Shown here: positions 33,308-44,152 of the stretch, one piece after another
Numbering within the stretch: position 1 is the stretch's first letter
Layout of the letters: the number at the start of each line of letters is the position of its first letter
Assembly: GCA_030144725.1 (NCBI GenBank)
Contig: JASKMD010000172.1
Span: forward strand, 36,001 to 100,000
Length of the DNA stretch: 64,000 nt
From: Haematococcus lacustris
Lineage: Eukaryota > Chlorophyta > Chlorophyceae > Chlamydomonadales > Haematococcaceae
Reading direction: 5' to 3'
Translations under genes and position numbers: made by a program
Notes under the pieces: model-generated
What the model was told of the DNA's origin: nothing
What the model saw: only the letters and a program-made list of their open reading frames with translations
Databases searched by the model: none

Positions 33308-36300
33308 ATGCTTAACAGAGGCATCGGCAGCTATATATTGCTATTGCTTGCCCTGGAAGGTTGTCTTAGTCGTAGGGTCGTAGTGCCAATGGCCGGCGTA
33401 CTCTCAGCTTGACTGACACCCTTATACCTTGGCTGCCCTCTTATGCAGGTTGCATCGCCCAAGGATTACAAGAGTCGAGTAGTCGAGTAGTACCCCGCCA
33501 GTTGCAAACGGTGCGTCATCTCGTCACAGCGTGCAATGTGCACTGTTTCTGCTCGCCTCATTTTCTGTAGCTCACTACTGTCGCCCGCCAACGTTCCGTT
33601 TTCAGGGCGTGGGTACCGTCTGGGACTTCATCCGCGGCAGCAGCGATCATACCTTTTTAGCTTCAGCCATCACCACCGCAGGTGACCGCGGGTGTGCCTA
33701 ACGCATGTCGGGCGACATGATGCCCCTGGCTGTCAAGCCGAGAGCCTTATGTGAAAGCTCGACCTCGACTGCAGGCCTGGTGCCTATCTTTTCAAGCACC
33801 AGCACTCCGTCCCTGTTCCTGCTCCCCAACGATGCGGTGCGCTCCTTCCTGCTGCACCACAGCTGACACCAGGCTGTGTGGAGTTTTGTTCCCATGCACA
33901 CAGCATGGGCACCTTCCACTTCCACTATTGCCTACCCCTGTAGCAGGGCTACAGCCTAGGGGAGGCATGACAAACATGCACAAACAGCTAAAGAGAGGGC
34001 ATACTACTGTGCCTCAGCGGGCTGCTGCTGCTGGGCTTTGGGTTGGACGGTTTTGCAGCCGCTTGTAGCCCAGGCCTGGGTGTTCCCTGCCCTTGGCTGG
34101 CAGCTCAGTCAGCACAGGCCAGCAGCACAGCTCCAGCGTTTGCCAGTTGCATTGTCAGCGCTGCGTTACAGTCCCCATCTACCCACCGGCCTGGCTTTGG
34201 CTTTGACAGCCTTGCCCTTGCCTCTACGTCCCTGAGGCTTTGGCAGCCTTGCCCTTGCCTTGGTCGGCTGGGTGGGCTCAGCTGCCTGATCAGCCATGGT
34301 GCGTACGCTTGCTGCGTCTGGCTGGCGAGGGGGTGCTGGGCCCAGGCTCGGAGGCTGTTGGCTGTGTGGCTGCCTGGCTGCATTAGGGCTGTGGCCGGAT
34401 GCATGGGGCCACTACCAGGCACCACATCAGCCCCGCACTGGCTGGTTACGGTGCTGGCTCCAGGCTGGAAGCTGCAGGCAGTGTTTCACCTGCCCTTCTA
34501 AGGGCTTCCAGCCTGCAGGCCTGCTGGGCTTGCGTCTGTCCAGCTTTTCCTCACAGTGCTGATGGCACATCACTGCTGAGCTAATCCGGCTGATGTGCAA
34601 CTCATCGATTTGCACAACCCTGCCACGCCGCTGGTCTGTGCCCCAGGGCCTGCATACCACCTTGCAGCAGGCCCACAGCACCACGTCAGCATCCTAGGTT
34701 CCCCGGGTGCCAATGCCAGCTGAGTCAAAGCAGAACACCAGCTGCTTGACACAGTCACAGCGCTTCATAGACACCTCCGCCATCTTCCCCTCCAGCTGCA
34801 GTCAAGCACACACAGCACACAGAGTGGCTGACATGGTGGCACCAGGTTAGGCATGGCACAGTCAACTACTCTTTCACTTCATGCCATCCCACCACCTCCC
34901 ATCGCATAACCCACCCACCCACCCACCTTCACCTTCTTAAGAACTGCTCCAGCGCCCACTCTTGCCTCATGCTGAGTTGGACAGCTTCAGTAGCAGCGTA
35001 GGTCTCACCGCCTTCACACTCAGCTCAAGCTCCAGTTGAGGCAGCTGCTGCAAGTCTTCAAGATGGGCTACGCACAGCAGCCAACCTGCATGTTGGCCTC
35101 CCTCACCTTCTTTGCGCTTCTTTGACAGGCCCATGGTCAGCTTGTACTGGGCTGTGTCCCCCTGACCCAGCTGGCCTCTGCCCTCAGTTAGTGTGCCCCG
35201 CCTCTGAAGCTGCACTCACAGCATGATCTGCCCCATACCACACACCACACCACACACATCACATCACATCACACCACACACATCGCATCACACCACACCA
35301 CACCACACCACACCACACCACACCACACCACACCACACCACACCACACCACACCACACCACACCACACCACACCACACCACACCACACCACACCACACCA
35401 CACCACACCACACCACACCACACCAGCAACCTCTACCAATCAGCCGGCCGGCCAACCTTGCGGAACCCGGACAATTGCAGCCCACCCATGGTCGTAGGCC
35501 TTCAGGCTCCTGCTCACGGAGCTGACGTCCCAGGGTAGGCTGAGCAACCCCGCATTCCTGTATGACCGCGCGGCCCTGATGGCGGACCCGCGGCTGGCCG
35601 GCATCCTTTTATACCACATCATGCCCGGACCGGGGCAGATTACGCGGCGCATGGAGTTCTTCGACGGCCAGCGTCTGGTGTCCCTGAACAACCACGTCGT
35701 GTCAGTCAGGAGGTACGGCGGGAGAAGGAAGCTGCTAGGAAGGTGGCCCGTTTCACACATCACAGGAGCAGGACCCTGATCTGTTGGCCCCGGCCTGGGG
35801 TGCGTGATAAGCTCTGTGGAGGCTCAGGTGGTGGCATAGCCCAGGTGTGGCGGTGCCCTTGTCACTGATGCGAGTGTGAGAGTGGAGTCAGCCAGTGTAT
35901 GCAGGCAAGGGGCAGCAGGCAGGCAGGGGCAAGCAGGGGTGGGGCGAGGTGGGGCAGGCAGAGTCTGTGTGGGCTTCCTGCCAAAGTGCCTCATCTTGAG
36001 CTGTGATGGGTGGAGTTGATGCAAGGTCGCTGGTCGCTGGTGATGGCCCCAGTATGCTGGGTGTGGCGCAGGTCCCAGCTGCAAGACAAGGCGCCCAATG
36101 CCACTCAATCGTAGCCACAGCTATGCTTACTGCCACAAACACAGCCTCAGCCACAAACATACCCTACAGCCACTCTATGGTCCGGGAACAAGGTGCTGAC
36201 TGCCACCAAGCAGCTACACCCGGGTCAGATGGTGGGCAGCACCACTGCCTCTTGCCCGCCTGCCTGCTGCCACCCCCTCCCGCCTGCTGCCTCTTGCCTG

Positions 36301-39300
36301 CCTGCCTGGTGGGCGCAGGACGGTGGGCATCACGCCTAAGCTGCTGGACGAGCAGGACCCTCCGCGGGTGACTGGCTTCGCTGCCTTTGACAGGGCCTTG
36401 GGCTCCTCTGTGTACCACGTACTGACCAGGGTGAGGCGGGCAGTCAGGGTGGTTGAAAGTTGGTTGGGCTCAGCTAGCAAGCAGCTGGCTGGAATGCGGC
36501 CGGCCCCCTTCAGCTGCCCTACTCCCACCTGCCCTGCCTGGCCTGAGACACTGAACCACCAGCACTTCCAGAGGGTGCGGTGGGCAGTCAGGGTGGCAGG
36601 AGGATTGTTTGCGACCCCCCCATAGCTGCCTTACTCTCACCTGCCAAGCCTGCCCTGCCTGCCTGTCCTGCCTGAGACATTGAGCCACCCTGTATTCCTG
36701 CGGGCGAGGCAGGCCAGCAGCACACCCACAAGCTGCTGGCAGTCAGGGAGGCTGGCGGGAAGCTGGCTGGGCTCAGCAGGCAGACAGCCGGCCTGCATGC
36801 CCCAGTGCCAGTGGTCTCAACAGGCAACAGCCTGGCCTGACCTCCCAGTGCCAGGCAGTTGGCAGACAGCTGTCAGCTGGCAGGCACTTCGCCTCAGTGC
36901 TGTGACACTGGCCAGCTGTGTCAATCACCAGGCCTGGACTAGACTAGACTGGACTAGACTAGACTGGCCAGCTGTGTCAACCAGCTGCCTGACACTGCCT
37001 GGCGCTGGCTGCACAGTCAGCTGCCTGGCACTGGGAGGCTGCCGTGCCGTGCCTGCAGCCAGCCAGCCCTGCCTCCCCCTCCATCAGGCTGCGAACCTGC
37101 TGCCAGCGTCACAGCGCTCTGGATTAAGGGCTGGCTGCCAGCCGGACTCACGTGCTGCAGCTTGAGGCTGTGTTGTGCAGGTCTTGCTTCCCGTCCTCAC
37201 TCCAGACGAGATCAACAACCCGCTACCCTCCACCTCGTCACCCCCTCCACCTCCCCCACCCTCGCCGCCACCCCCTGGCCTGTCACCTCCCCCCCCCCCA
37301 CCACCACTAGAATCCTCCCCACCCCCACCCCCCCCCACTAGACCCTCCACCCCCACCCCCCCCACTAGACCCCTCACCCCCAACATCACCTCCCCAACCA
37401 CGCCGCCGGCCCCCCCCACCTCCACCTCCACCACCGTTCGACATCACACCAGACTTGCAACCTTTCTCACCACCCCCACCCCCCTCCCCACCCCCTCCTC
37501 CATCTCCCCCACCCCCCACATCTCCGCCGCCGCCCCCCCCACCCCCCTCCCCACCCCCTCCTCCGCCTCCCCCGCCCCCATCCCCGCCCCCTCCTCCGCC
37601 TCCCCCTCCCCCCTCCCCGCCCCCTCCTCCGCCCCCCTCCCCGCCCCCTCCTCCACCCCCCTCTCCACCCCCTCCTCCGCCCCCCTCCCCGCCCCCTCCT
37701 CCACCCCCCTCTCCACCCCCTCCTCCGCCCCCCTCCCCGCCCCCTCCTGTCCCGCCCTCCCCACCACCCCCTCCACCACCCACACCCCCTTCATTTCCCC
37801 CTCCAAACCCCCCTCCCTCCTCTCCGGACCCTCCTCCGCCTCACCCGCCCCCCTCTCCTGACCCTTCCCCCCCTCCTTCGCCTCCACCTTCTCCCGCTCC
37901 CCCCTCGCCCCCCCCTCCCCCGCCCCCTCCTCCATCTCCTGCACCTCCTCCCCTTCTGCCCCCCCCCTCCCAACCTCCGGCCCCCCTGCCCCCCTCCCCC
38001 CCCCCTCCTCCTCCTCCACCCCCCCCCTCTCCTCCCCTTCTTCCACCCCCCCTTCCCCCAATTCCTCCCTCACCCCCTCATCCCCCCCCTCCCTCTCCTC
38101 CCTCTCCATCCCCCCCCCCCCTCCCCACTCCCTCCTCCACCTTCCCCTCCTCCCTCTCCTGCCCCTCATTCTCCACCCCCACCCCCACCTCCTCCATCTC
38201 CTCCGCCACCCCCACCTCCTTCTCCTCCTCCCCCACCCCCTCCCTCCCCTCCCTCTCCTCCCCCTCCCCCCCCGCCCCCACCCCCCTTTCCCTCGCCTCC
38301 CCCTCCACCCCCCTCCCCTCTCCCTCCAGAGCCTCCTTCTCCCCCGCCCCCTCCCCCACCTTCTCCACCTCCACCGTCTCCCCTCCCCCCCGACCCTCCG
38401 TTCCCTCCGCCACCCAGCCCCCCACCCCCTCCCAGCCCAAGCCCCCATCCACCGCTCCAATGGGCGCACCCTCCCCCCTTCCCAGCCAACCCCTCAAACA
38501 TCACCGGCTCAGTGTACTCGTACCTGAGAGACCCCCTCAACAACTACTACCTGTTGAAGCTGCTGCTGGACACCTGCTCTGACAGCTTCATTGCTCAGTT
38601 CAGCGACCCCGCTGCGCGCTACACGCTCTTTGCCCCCACAAACGAAGTGAGTGCAGCAGAGCATACCACCAGTGCAATGTGTGAAATAGTGTTGAACACA
38701 GCCTGGAGTGCTGCCAGGGCATGTGCTGGGGCCTGCCTGCCTGCTTCCCTGCTTCCCTGCCTGCCGGCCTGCCGGCCTCCCTGCCTGCCCCCCTGCCTGC
38801 CTGCCGGCCCACCGTTTTCAGCGTTCGCCGTGAAATGCCATGTTTCAGAGCTCGCTTTGTGCTATAAATGCTATCGCTCTGCGAACAGCAGTATACCGCA
38901 TCGCGGTACGGAAACGACCTTTGGCCTGCACTTTTGCGTATGTCTTGCGGGCTTTTCTCCTGAGCGCTGTGTTGATGTAAGGTCGAGCTATAAACTGGAG
39001 GGTGTAAACCTTGGCCATGTCTGTTCGCGCTATGAATTGTGCACCTGGCCAAACGAAAACAAAACCACTGCTGCCTGCCCGCCCACCTGCCTGCCCGCCG
39101 CCCCCCTGCCTGCCCGCCCACTGCCCTCTCTTCCTGGTCGCAGCCACTGCTGCAGCTGCTGCTGCGGCCCCCCAGCCCTGCCTACCTGGCCTCCTCAGAG
39201 GCCGTTGCCCGCCTGCTGGCCGCCCACCTCGTGCCCGGCCCGCCCTTGCCTCTGGGCACCCTGGTGCAAGGGGTCAGCCTGACCACACAGGCGGGCACCA

Positions 39301-40979
39301 CCCTGGGCGTCAGCTTGCAGGGCAGCCGCCTGGTGGTGTCGGCCCTTGGCAAGCCTGAGGCTCATGTGCTGCGGCCCCCAGTGCCTGTGGGGGGGACTCT
39401 GGTGTACGCCCTGGATACAGTGCTGCTGCCGGACACACCCCCTCCCTCACCGCCCCCAAGCCCAGACCCTCCCCCTCATCCTTCACCCCCACACCCCTCC
39501 CCCTCACCACCACCTCCCCCTCCACCTTCCCCCTTCCCTCCACCTTCTCCTCCGCCCCCTCCACCCCCACCTCTTCCACCTCTACCCCCTTCGCCTCCTC
39601 CACCCTTTCCACCCCCCTCTCCGGCTCCACCTCCCCCCCCTCCCCCCACCCCGCCCTCTCCACAGCCCCCCCTTCCTCCCCTCCCGCCATCTCCCCCTCC
39701 CCTCCCACCCCCACCCCCACCACCTTTCCCCTCACCTCCTCCATCACCTTCACCACCATCACCACCTTTTCCCGATCCACCCCCCCAATCGCCCCCGCCG
39801 CCCCCCCCCCCTCCCCCCCCCCCCTCCGCTACCTCCCCCACCACCACCACCCTCTCCCCCTCCCCCCCCCCCTCCATCACCACCCCCGCCCCCCCCACCC
39901 TCTCCCCCTCCCCCACCCCCTCCATCACCCCCACCGCCTCCCCCACCCCCCCCACCCTCTCCCCCTCCCCCACCCCCTCCATCACCCCCCCCACCCCCAC
40001 CCCCACCGCCCTCACCCCCTCCCCCCCCCCCTCCGCTACCACCCTCCCCCCTGCCCCCCCCACCACCATCACCCCCCCCCCCTCCCCCACCCCCACCACC
40101 CTCCCCACCTCCTCCACCCCCTCCACCTCCTCCAGCACCTCCACCTCCCCCACCTCCCCCGCCACCCTCTCCCCCTCCCCCCCCCCCTCCATCGCCACCC
40201 CCCCCCCCCCCCTCCCACACCGCCCTTCTCTCCTCCACCTTCTCCCAGCCTCCCAGCGCCACCTCCAACATCCCTTTACGACTTCATGTCAATCATCACC
40301 AACCGGGCGGGGAGCTTCAGGTCCCTCATCGATGCATCTGGCCCCACCAACGTGAACCTGTTCCGCAGCTTGTCCATAGAGTTTACTGTGTTCATACCGA
40401 GCAACGCGGTGAGGCTATGTAGCAGCAGGGCAGATCTACATGCAACCTCGCTTGCTTGATTACCTATTTTAGAGAGAGGGCAGGGTAGGAGGGTGGAGAG
40501 GTGGAGCTGATGGGCTAAATGCACTTGGTGCTGCTGCACCCTGCCATATGGTGGCCTGAATTGGCTACACTAATTGCCACTTCGCAAAAGGTGTGACCAT
40601 GTCATGAGTGCATGTGACCGAGTGCTGCCTTCAGGCCTTCACCAGCTTGGCCAATGCGGTGGGCTCCTCAATCTACGACTTGGCATCGTCCAGCACAATG
40701 GCCAGTCAAAGCGTGTACGCGCACGTCGTGCCTGGTCGCCTGACGGCGGACCAGCTGCAGGATGGTATGCAACTCTCCACCATCGCGGGCATCGCGCTGA
40801 CTGTGCGTGTGAACCCGGCGACAGGCGCGATCCGCCTGACCGCGCCCGGCACTCCCCAGGGCGCCGCCATCATCACCCGAGACATCGTGCGAGGGGCCGC
40901 AGTGGGACACATGGTCGACGGCGTGCTACTCATCTCACCACTGTTCCCCAAACCACCTCCGCCCGCACAGGTTGGATGA
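33308..40979 (+). CDS. Fasciclin-domain hydroxyproline-rich glycoprotein (three FAS1 domains, two HRGP spacers)
   Basis: Exons: candidate signal exon 33308-about 33376 (MLNRGIGSYILLLLALEGC), 33606-33681, 33775-33836, 35534-35712, 36319-36430, 37181-38646, 39144-40408, 40635-40979 (TGA). FAS1-1 reads GVGTVWDFIRGSS, SLFLLPNDA, GILLYHIMPG and VLLPVLTPDEI. FAS1-2 reads SVYSYLRDPLNNYYLLKLLL, YTLFAPTNE and YALDTVLLPD. FAS1-3 reads SLYDFMSIITN, FTVFIPSNA, YAHVVPGRL and HMVDGVLLISPLF. The spacers are (P)nS arrays typical of chlamydomonadalean wall glycoproteins. FAS1 plus extensin-like arms is the layout of algal cell-adhesion molecules (Algal-CAM). It is probably secreted and O-glycosylated. In both spacers the PPSPPP frame shifts twice within poly-C, so the genomic frame is broken as assembled. 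The signal exon is the least certain part. Confidence 0.82.
34014..35215 (-). pseudogene. Degenerate TnpB/Fanzor-like (RuvC-end) transposon gene
   Basis: Minus-strand pieces in order: KLTMGLSKKRKEG (about 35130), RQEWALEQFLKKVK (about 34945), GKMAEVSMKRCDCVKQLVF with SAGIGTRGT and a stop (34790-34690), RRGRVVQIDELHISRISSAV (about 34610), AGWKPLEGQVKHC, then PGRWVDGDCNAALTMQL (about 34170) and LPAKGREHPGLGYKRL, ending TGA at 34016-34014. I recognise a protein family common in chlamydomonadalean genomes with intact motifs VDE.RTS..SS and DRDCNAALNM. The latter resembles the C-terminal DRD.NAA.N catalytic block of TnpB/Fanzor RuvC nucleases (inference). Here it has DGD, IS for TS, a stop and frameshifts. 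It lies antisense in fasciclin intron 33837-35533. Confidence 0.55.
35229..35424. repeat. (ACCAC)n pentanucleotide microsatellite
   Basis: About 35 tandem CACCA units preceded by CACAT variants. It lies in fasciclin intron 33837-35533, directly after the degenerate TnpB/Fanzor-like gene. Its long His/Thr/Pro frames are artefacts. Confidence 0.97.
36935..36968. repeat. CTAGA/CTGGA pentamer run
   Basis: Six to seven CTAGA or CTGGA units in fasciclin intron 36431-37180. The rest of that intron is rich in CTGCC/GGCAG. Confidence 0.8.
37230..38485 (+). repeat. HRGP spacer 1: proline-codon repeat with frame drift
   Basis: C-rich coding array within exon 37181-38646. Proline-serine coding follows frame 2 (window coordinate modulo 3) from 37181 to about 37300, frame 0 from about 37320 to 38110 ([16 protein letters not shown], with a repeated CCTCCTCCACCCCCCTCTCC unit at 37610-37745), and frame 1 from about 38130 into the second FAS1 domain. 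Each change lies near a run of nine or more C. Confidence 0.75.
38815..39065. other. AT-richer 250-bp insertion-like block in fasciclin intron
   Basis: Between CTGCC-rich flanks, intron 38647-39143 holds a block with balanced composition that starts GTTTTCAGCGTTCG and ends GAAAACAAAAC. The ends are weakly inverted (GTTTTC / GAAAAC), suggesting a MITE or other insertion. No convincing target duplication was found. Confidence 0.4.
39445..40262 (+). repeat. HRGP spacer 2: proline-codon repeat with frame drift
   Basis: C-rich coding array within exon 39144-40408. The frame from FAS1-2 (frame 0) gives PPPSPPPSPDPPPHPSPP. From about 39790 the [16 protein letters not shown] pattern is in frame 1. 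By about 40220 the pattern SPPPSPSLPAPPPTSLYDF is in frame 2, entering FAS1-3. Two apparent frame steps occur at long poly-C runs. Confidence 0.75.
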
Positions 40980-41025
40980 TTTCGACTACGCTGGCTGGCA
41001 GCGCGGGCAACAGATGATGATGATG

Positions 41026-42940
41026 TGGCTTACACCGCTTAAGCCGTCAGCCGTTAGGCTGCTAGGCCGCCCTCCCCCTCTAGGGGTTCGGGACTTTCTG
41101 TAACGCACTTCAAAGCAAGGTGCACAAACAGAGGTGCACATGGGCTCAACATGAAGTCATGCAAGTTCTCATTATTGTTCTGTAAAGTCATGGCAAACTC
41201 CGGCTGCTCCCTGATTGATCTCGTGGCAGTGCACTCAAAGATGAAATGCATGGCGTCATCCACTACCCCCTCTGTGCATCTGGTGCATGTGCGATCAATG
41301 AAAGTTACCCCCTCAAACCGAGCCTTCTCCACCCCCAGACCGCTGTTGCCTAACCTGAACCTAGTCAGGATCGTGCGAACTTCTGTAGAGAGCTGTCTGT
41401 TAAGCAGGTGTGGTGCCATGTGATTGATGTCAATGCCGTCCCCATGCTAGAACCATGCAGCATACGAGTATCTCTCCCGATGCAACGTCTCAGGCAGGCT
41501 AGGGTCTCCCTCAAACCAGCCCAACGCCTCTCCCGCCTCTCAAGCCACTTGAATTTCAAAGCCTTGGTGCCTAGGACTATGTCCGGGCTTCAGGTAAACT
41601 CACCCTCCATTAGCTCTCTGGCGGCCAGCGGGAATTGAGCACTCCAACTGGCCTGACAACTCCTGCCTAACTCCACATCTGCATTGATCACCCTCATTAG
41701 CAGGTCGCTGTGGGATAGTTTGGCAGTGTTCCTGAACTTGCAGCACTCCGGGAAATTTGGTATGTAGGCTGCTGTGACCTAGGGGAGTACAAGCCTCTCT
41801 CGGGCCAAAGTGTAATTCTCAGTCGTTGGGGAGTTGCTGGACCAGGTGTAGGGCTGTGACCCTGATTTTGGCTAAGGGAGTTGGCACCGTGTGACCAAAG
41901 TGACTTTTTATAAAATGTGAGTATGAGCGATTGTAGAGGGTGGTTGCAGCTGCCCAACCTAGTAGGTGGCATGCAAAAAGACCCAGCCAGTGATGAGCTA
42001 TGGCCCCTTGTAGGTGACCCTGCGGAGGGTCACCTACCCCTCCTGGCCAAAGGGGGGGTGACTTGACCCTCCGCAGGGTCAGAAATGCCTAGGAAGCGAG
42101 CCTAGCGGTGACCCTCCGCAGGGTCAGGCCTGACCCTGCGGAGGGTCACACTGACCCTGCAGAGAATATGTGTGCAACTAACTGAAACCGCGATTACAGC
42201 TCAACCACTTCGAGTTAGACGGAGTTATTGACGGCGATGGGTCGGCCTTGCGATGGGCTATCCGCGGTATACCTCAGCGGAAACTGCCGTCTCGGCCTTA
42301 ATTACCCGGAGTGAGGCAGCTCTGAGCCAGTAAAGCTGGAGGGGCAGCTGCCCCAACTCATGCAGCACCATCAGGCCTGACACTGAGCTACGTACCCTGG
42401 CAGCAAACCTGAGAAAGCTGAGCATGCGTGTTTGCACGGGGTTGGAGAGTTGTACACCATGCCCAAGGAATGCAGTGCCCCATACCTGGCTGCCATACAG
42501 CCCCAAGGGGAGCACGAACGCTCTAATGAGCACGCCTGGCGCATGGCGAGGAACATGCCAGCCCTAATGTAAGTGGCAGCAAAAGCAGGGATGGCGCAAG
42601 GATGGAAGTGCATGCCTAAGTACTTGAACTCTCTCATCACAGGCAGGATCTCATGCTTGTACCCAATGCTAGGTGCTGCGGTTAGTAAATTGCCATTGAA
42701 GACCATCACCTTTGACTTGCCCACATTGACTGTGAGGTATTTCCTGTCTGCAAAGCCTTTGGCTGGCAGACCAGCCGCTGCAGCCCGTGGGGCGAGGTGC
42801 TCACCATGGTCAGGTCATCAGCATACATGAAGAGGGTGACAGGTGTGCCTTGCACCCTCACAGCATCAACAGGACCCAGGAACTCCTTGTTCCGATGCTC
42901 CGATGTGGCCCTTTGCTGCTCAGCTGGAGGGTTGAGCATG
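41026..42940 (-). mobile_element. Broken non-LTR retrotransposon (LINE) with RT and zinc-knuckle remnants
   Basis: Minus-strand fragments in order: VRVQGTPVTLFMYADDLTMV (RT catalytic YADD, 42825-42814), KSKVMVFNG and EFKYLGMHFHP (about 42715-42605), VLPLGLYGSQVWGTAF with LHELGQLPLQLYWLRA (about 42510-42310), KWLERRERRWAGL (about 41550), and the C-terminal RFRLGNSGLGVEKARF with CTRCTEGVVDDAMHFIFEC (41360-41240; Cys/His knuckle), stop near 41054. Pieces are in different frames with stops, so it is inactive. The 3' tail 41026-41116 recurs at 1280-1370 and 44990-45063. The 5' half (endonuclease, RT fingers) is missing. It lies just downstream of the fasciclin stop. Confidence 0.85.
42013..42160. 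repeat. Palindrome cluster GACCCTSCGSAGGGTC inside the LINE
   Basis: Four near-perfect 18-24-bp palindromes (42013-42036, 42064-42081, 42108-42125, 42129-42146) and one half copy. Arms are TGACCCT/AGGGTCA around GCGG or CCGC. They interrupt the LINE between its RT and C-terminal parts, so they are probably a nested insertion or expansion. Related to 22078-22150. Confidence 0.8.
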
Positions 42941-43154
42941 CCAGGGGATGCACTAGCACCAGCTGCCAGCTGCTGCCAGGGGGGGGCAGCAGGAGGGGGG
43001 GGCCTCGGTCGTCAACAGCTTATTCTCGGCCTGCACCTCCTCAGCGATAGCCTCAGCCTTCCTTGCTGTGGCTTTCAAGCTGCTAGGGCTGTGCAGATAG
43101 CCAGCCCTAGGTGCTTGAAGATGAGCATGCTGCCAGCTGTGACCCATGGGTGTA

Positions 43155-43430
43155 AAGGAGGGGTTGGGAGGGGGTGGGAAGGGGTAGGAGGGGGTGGCGG
43201 GGGTGGGAGGGGCTGGGAGGGAGTGGGAGGGGCTGGGAGGGGCTGGGAGGGGCTGGGAGGGGGTGGGAAGGGTTGGCGGGGCAGTGAGGGGGTAAGGAGG
43301 GGGTGGGAGGGCAGTGAGGGGGCTGGGAGGGGCCGTGAGGGGTTCGGAAGGGGTGGCGGGGCAGTAAGGGGGCTGGGAGGGGGCGGGAGGGGGTGTGAGG
43401 CTTCTGCGGGGGCTGGGAGGTGGTGGGGCT
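43155..43430. repeat. GGGCTGGGAGG minisatellite
   Basis: Around twenty copies of GGGRGGGGYTGGGAGG-type units of varying length. G-rich on the plus strand, with no coding evidence. Confidence 0.9.
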
Positions 43431-44125
43431 GCAAGGGGGTTCGGCCGGTCGGAGTAGGCTAGTCAATCCTGCAAGGCACAGTTGGGTCACGCCAAAGGGT
43501 GAGGAGGCGGGCCTAATTGATGGATTGCCGTGCTTTCTTTTCCAGCAGTTGTGTCGTTGAGTAATGAACAAAGTAATAACGCGTGGCCCCAAGGCAAAGT
43601 TAGGTTACGCCAAAGTATGTTCCCACAGGCCTACTCAATGAAATGACGTGCTTTCTTCTCCAGCAGCTGTGACGTTGAGTAACGAACAGAGTTACAGATC
43701 GAAAGTCTGAAAAGTCGCAGTGGTCAGCTCACAACATGCTACTTTGTGGATTGGGGGTCCCTTTTGACTCTGACTGGCGAGAGAGAGACGCACATTCTCC
43801 GCGTTTCTTGCAATGTCGATCAGTAACTTGCCCCACGACGGTCTTCCGACGCCGCCTGCACCAATGAAAGGTTCGCGGAGCGAGCCTGGCGGGCTAAACA
43901 TGGATTGTACTTCAGGCTCGATGCCAAGCGCAGTTCGCTCATTGGTGCCGCTACTCACCACTAGAACAATCGATAGTGAGCAGCTGAGGTGTGTCCGCGC
44001 TCGCTTGCGCCGGCATGGACTCTGATGCAAGGAATAACACGCCGCTTGCCAGTAGATGCGTAGTAATTCGCAGGTGCCAATGCAACAAACGCTATCGAAA
44101 TCGGTGCACTTTGTAACGAGTACAT

Positions 44126-44152
44126 GCATGCAGATTACCAACCCCATCCTGA
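44126..44152 (+). repeat. Dispersed 30-bp motif, diverged copy 3
   Basis: TGCAGATTACCAACCCCATC matches the 18689, 20717 and 61248 copies but diverges after CCCCAT. Confidence 0.5.

Noticed and set aside
35223..35525. His/Thr/Pro repeat protein and a Val/Cys/Trp repeat protein on the opposite strand
   Set aside because: Translations of the ACCAC microsatellite, inside a fasciclin intron.
37307..40271. Glycine-rich or arginine-rich proteins on the minus strand
   Set aside because: Antisense shadows of the proline-rich coding exons.
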